Source of the DNA: JACNJF01 sp050288105
Lineage (GTDB): Bacteria; Pseudomonadota; Gammaproteobacteria; GCA-001735895
Direction: 5' to 3'
Assembly (NCBI GenBank): GCA_050288105.1
Contig: JBNKDE010000006.1
Location: 62,001 to 126,000, forward strand
Length of the DNA stretch: 64,000 nt
The position numbers and the translations under genes were made by a program. The notes beneath the pieces were generated by a model. That model was not told where the DNA came from. It saw nothing but the letters and a program-made list of their open reading frames with translations, and ran no database searches. This document shows, in pieces, positions 62,911-64,000 of this stretch (its first letter is position 1; every line of letters starts with the position of its first letter).

Positions 62911-62988
62911 TTGCCTGACCGACGTGTCAATTAGAATGCTCGCAAGCTCATACCTACTTCACTGACGTTAGGTTTTAAAAACTACCAG

Positions 62989-63552
62989 ATGAAACAATTT
63001 TTAAGATATCAAATTTCTGGTTCAGTATTCTATATATGGGTACTTATCTTCTACTATGGACGTTGGGCTCCAGATATTGAGGTTATGTATCTTTTTATTC
63101 ATAAAGATATTGATGTATCTAAGCCTGTAATCGGGTTTTTTTCAGCTATGCCTATTGGTGTGTTGATTCATCAGGTTTCGGTCACATTAAAAAACCAATT
63201 TTTTGGCAAGTTCATTAAGGGCTTAAGTGATTTTCCCTCAGAATCTGAAATAAAGTCTCTAAAAACTACTGATAGTGTTGAATTTGTAAAATACGTATTT
63301 GAAAGGATCAGTAATTTAAATAGCTTTTATTATGTAAGGGTAGACAATGGTTTATTGTCTCCGTTAATGGCGTATGTTTTTATATCTATATTTTTTGAGG
63401 GCTCTGTAAAATCTGTATGGGTCCTGACTGCTCTTACAGTTGCAATCATTTTGCTTTCCTATCTGCCAAGATTGATGAAGGAGATTGATGAATATAATTC
63501 AATGCTCCCAAAAGCTGATGAGACCGATCTAGACCGGGGCGGACCTGCGTAA
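62989..63552 (+). CDS. Membrane protein of the accessory island
   Basis: A 187-residue protein, family unknown. Hydrophobic segments are at about residues 10-25, 46-63, 120-138 and 142-160, with a soluble loop of about 50 residues between the second and third and a charged C-terminus rich in acidic residues. It follows the TIGR04141-type gene by 78 bases on the same strand. In defence systems such a protein could be a membrane effector, but nothing in the sequence proves it. Confidence 0.6.
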   Translation: MKQFLRYQISGSVFYIWVLIFYYGRWAPDIEVMYLFIHKDIDVSKPVIGFFSAMPIGVLIHQVSVTLKNQFFGKFIKGLSDFPSESEIKSLKTTDSVEFVKYVFERISNLNSFYYVRVDNGLLSPLMAYVFISIFFEGSVKSVWVLTALTVAIILLSYLPRLMKEIDEYNSMLPKADETDLDRGGPA

Positions 63553-63593
63553 GTTATTGATTAGATAAAAGCTTCATACAAAAACAGACTGTT

Positions 63594-63885
63594 GTCGGGA
63601 AGCCGCAGGCCGCTCAATTGGGATGTCTTTTTTTTCGCCTCTTTTTTTGGACAAGTACGACCGTCAGGGATGGCGGAAGTGCTGCGAATGCAGGACGCCT
63701 AAAGGGATTTAGGTGGTAGGGAGAAGCAGGAAGCCAGAGCCGAGCTATTCTCAGTGAAAAGGGGCTCGCACGCCTGCTAGAAAGAGACTACGGAGCAAGG
63801 AAAACAAAGGCGTGTGAAACCATAATCCGGTCAGGTGGTAGATTTGAAAGAGATTGCCGCGCTAACGCTCGCAATGACAACCCAG
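63594..63885 (-). repeat. Composite repeat, copy R7, inverted, with TTGCGA module
   Basis: In plus-strand view: CGGGAAGCCGCAGGCCGCTC, TGGGATGTC, the GACGCCTAAAGGGATTTAGG stem, GGGCTCGCACGCCTGCTAG, AGGCGTGTGAAACC, ATCCGG, then AGAGATTGCCGCGCTAACGC and CAATGACAACCC. All modules of R2 appear in reverse. It is the right edge of the NTase/TIGR04141 island. Confidence 0.82.
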
Positions 63886-64000
63886 CTGCGGATCAGTCCT
63901 TTGATTTTTGATCAAGATTTTATAAGTAGTGTGGTCCACTGTTCTGTTTCCTAAATGGCCGTTTCGGGTTGACACCAGACTTTCAGTTCATATCTCCAAA
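63886..64000. other. Window end, no gene seen
   Basis: Short sequence after repeat R7; no feature supported. Confidence 0.4.

Noticed and set aside
1..64000. CRISPR arrays, rRNA or tRNA genes
   Set aside because: No regularly spaced direct repeats and no recognisable tRNA or rRNA sequence in any gap that I read.

Overview
The window looks like a chromosomal segment of a free-living, respiring gammaproteobacterium of moderate G+C content. The evidence is gammaproteobacterial gene order (pepA-holC towards valS, lptF-lptG, divergent epmB/efp with epmA and psd beside them, argP/argO divergent), E. coli-type ParC/ParE, SpeD and EF-P with an EpmA/EpmB lysylation pathway, and envelope or respiratory genes such as Sco, PCu(A)C, cytochrome c', HupE and a FimX-like regulator. 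No species can be named from the sequence alone, and I saw no rRNA, tRNA or CRISPR array.

Layout. 1-2627 is valS, cut by the window edge. 2781-6973 holds a PDC-sensor protein, a two-component system and a divergent pair of envelope genes with a likely binding site between them. 7046-14021 is an accessory block: dispersed repeats, a tautomerase fused to the tail of a lost upstream gene, and a Gabija anti-phage system (gajA, gajB) with an extra HNH endonuclease gene. 14041-24487 is core: trmO, holC, pepA, lptFG, a histone H1-like protein, xerD, an AlaX-type editing protein, a FAD oxidase, a MerR regulator and an SMR pump. 24523-35818 holds tag, a CnoX-like thioredoxin, parE, speD, a hydrolase, parC, pyk and htpX. 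35858-44708 holds the FimX-like protein, the EF-P modification genes, psd with two copper-delivery genes, prmB and djlA. 44907-49145 holds a LysR gene, cytochromes c' and b, a MITE-like element and HupE/DUF4198. 49164-58658 is a mosaic of small regulator/effector pairs. 58936-63885 is an A+T-rich accessory island with a nucleotidyltransferase-fold gene, a coupled unknown gene, a TIGR04141 (DUF6119)-type protein and a membrane protein.

The most striking large-scale pattern is a dispersed composite repeat, present in about nine full or partial copies. It begins near TTTCACACGCC and ends in a hairpin of the form AGATTTCAAGC-NNN-GCTTGAAATCT. Three accessory gene blocks (8339-13597, 49251-54077 and 59208-63593) each lie between a plus copy and a minus copy, hairpin ends facing inward. 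The first is the Gabija island and the third is the unknown nucleotidyltransferase island. The valS-holC-pepA cluster seems to have been opened by about 12 kb of inserted genes that include the first block.

How genes work together. epmB, efp and epmA make and modify EF-P, and a terminator-like hairpin sits inside the start of epmA. The sco-pcuC-psd operon joins copper delivery to phospholipid synthesis. parE and parC flank speD. The NemR/AcuR-like TetR gene probably controls its own cupin operon through a palindrome just upstream. The best candidates for new biology are the repeat-bracketed cassettes, the NTase/TIGR04141 island and the HNH gene attached to Gabija.
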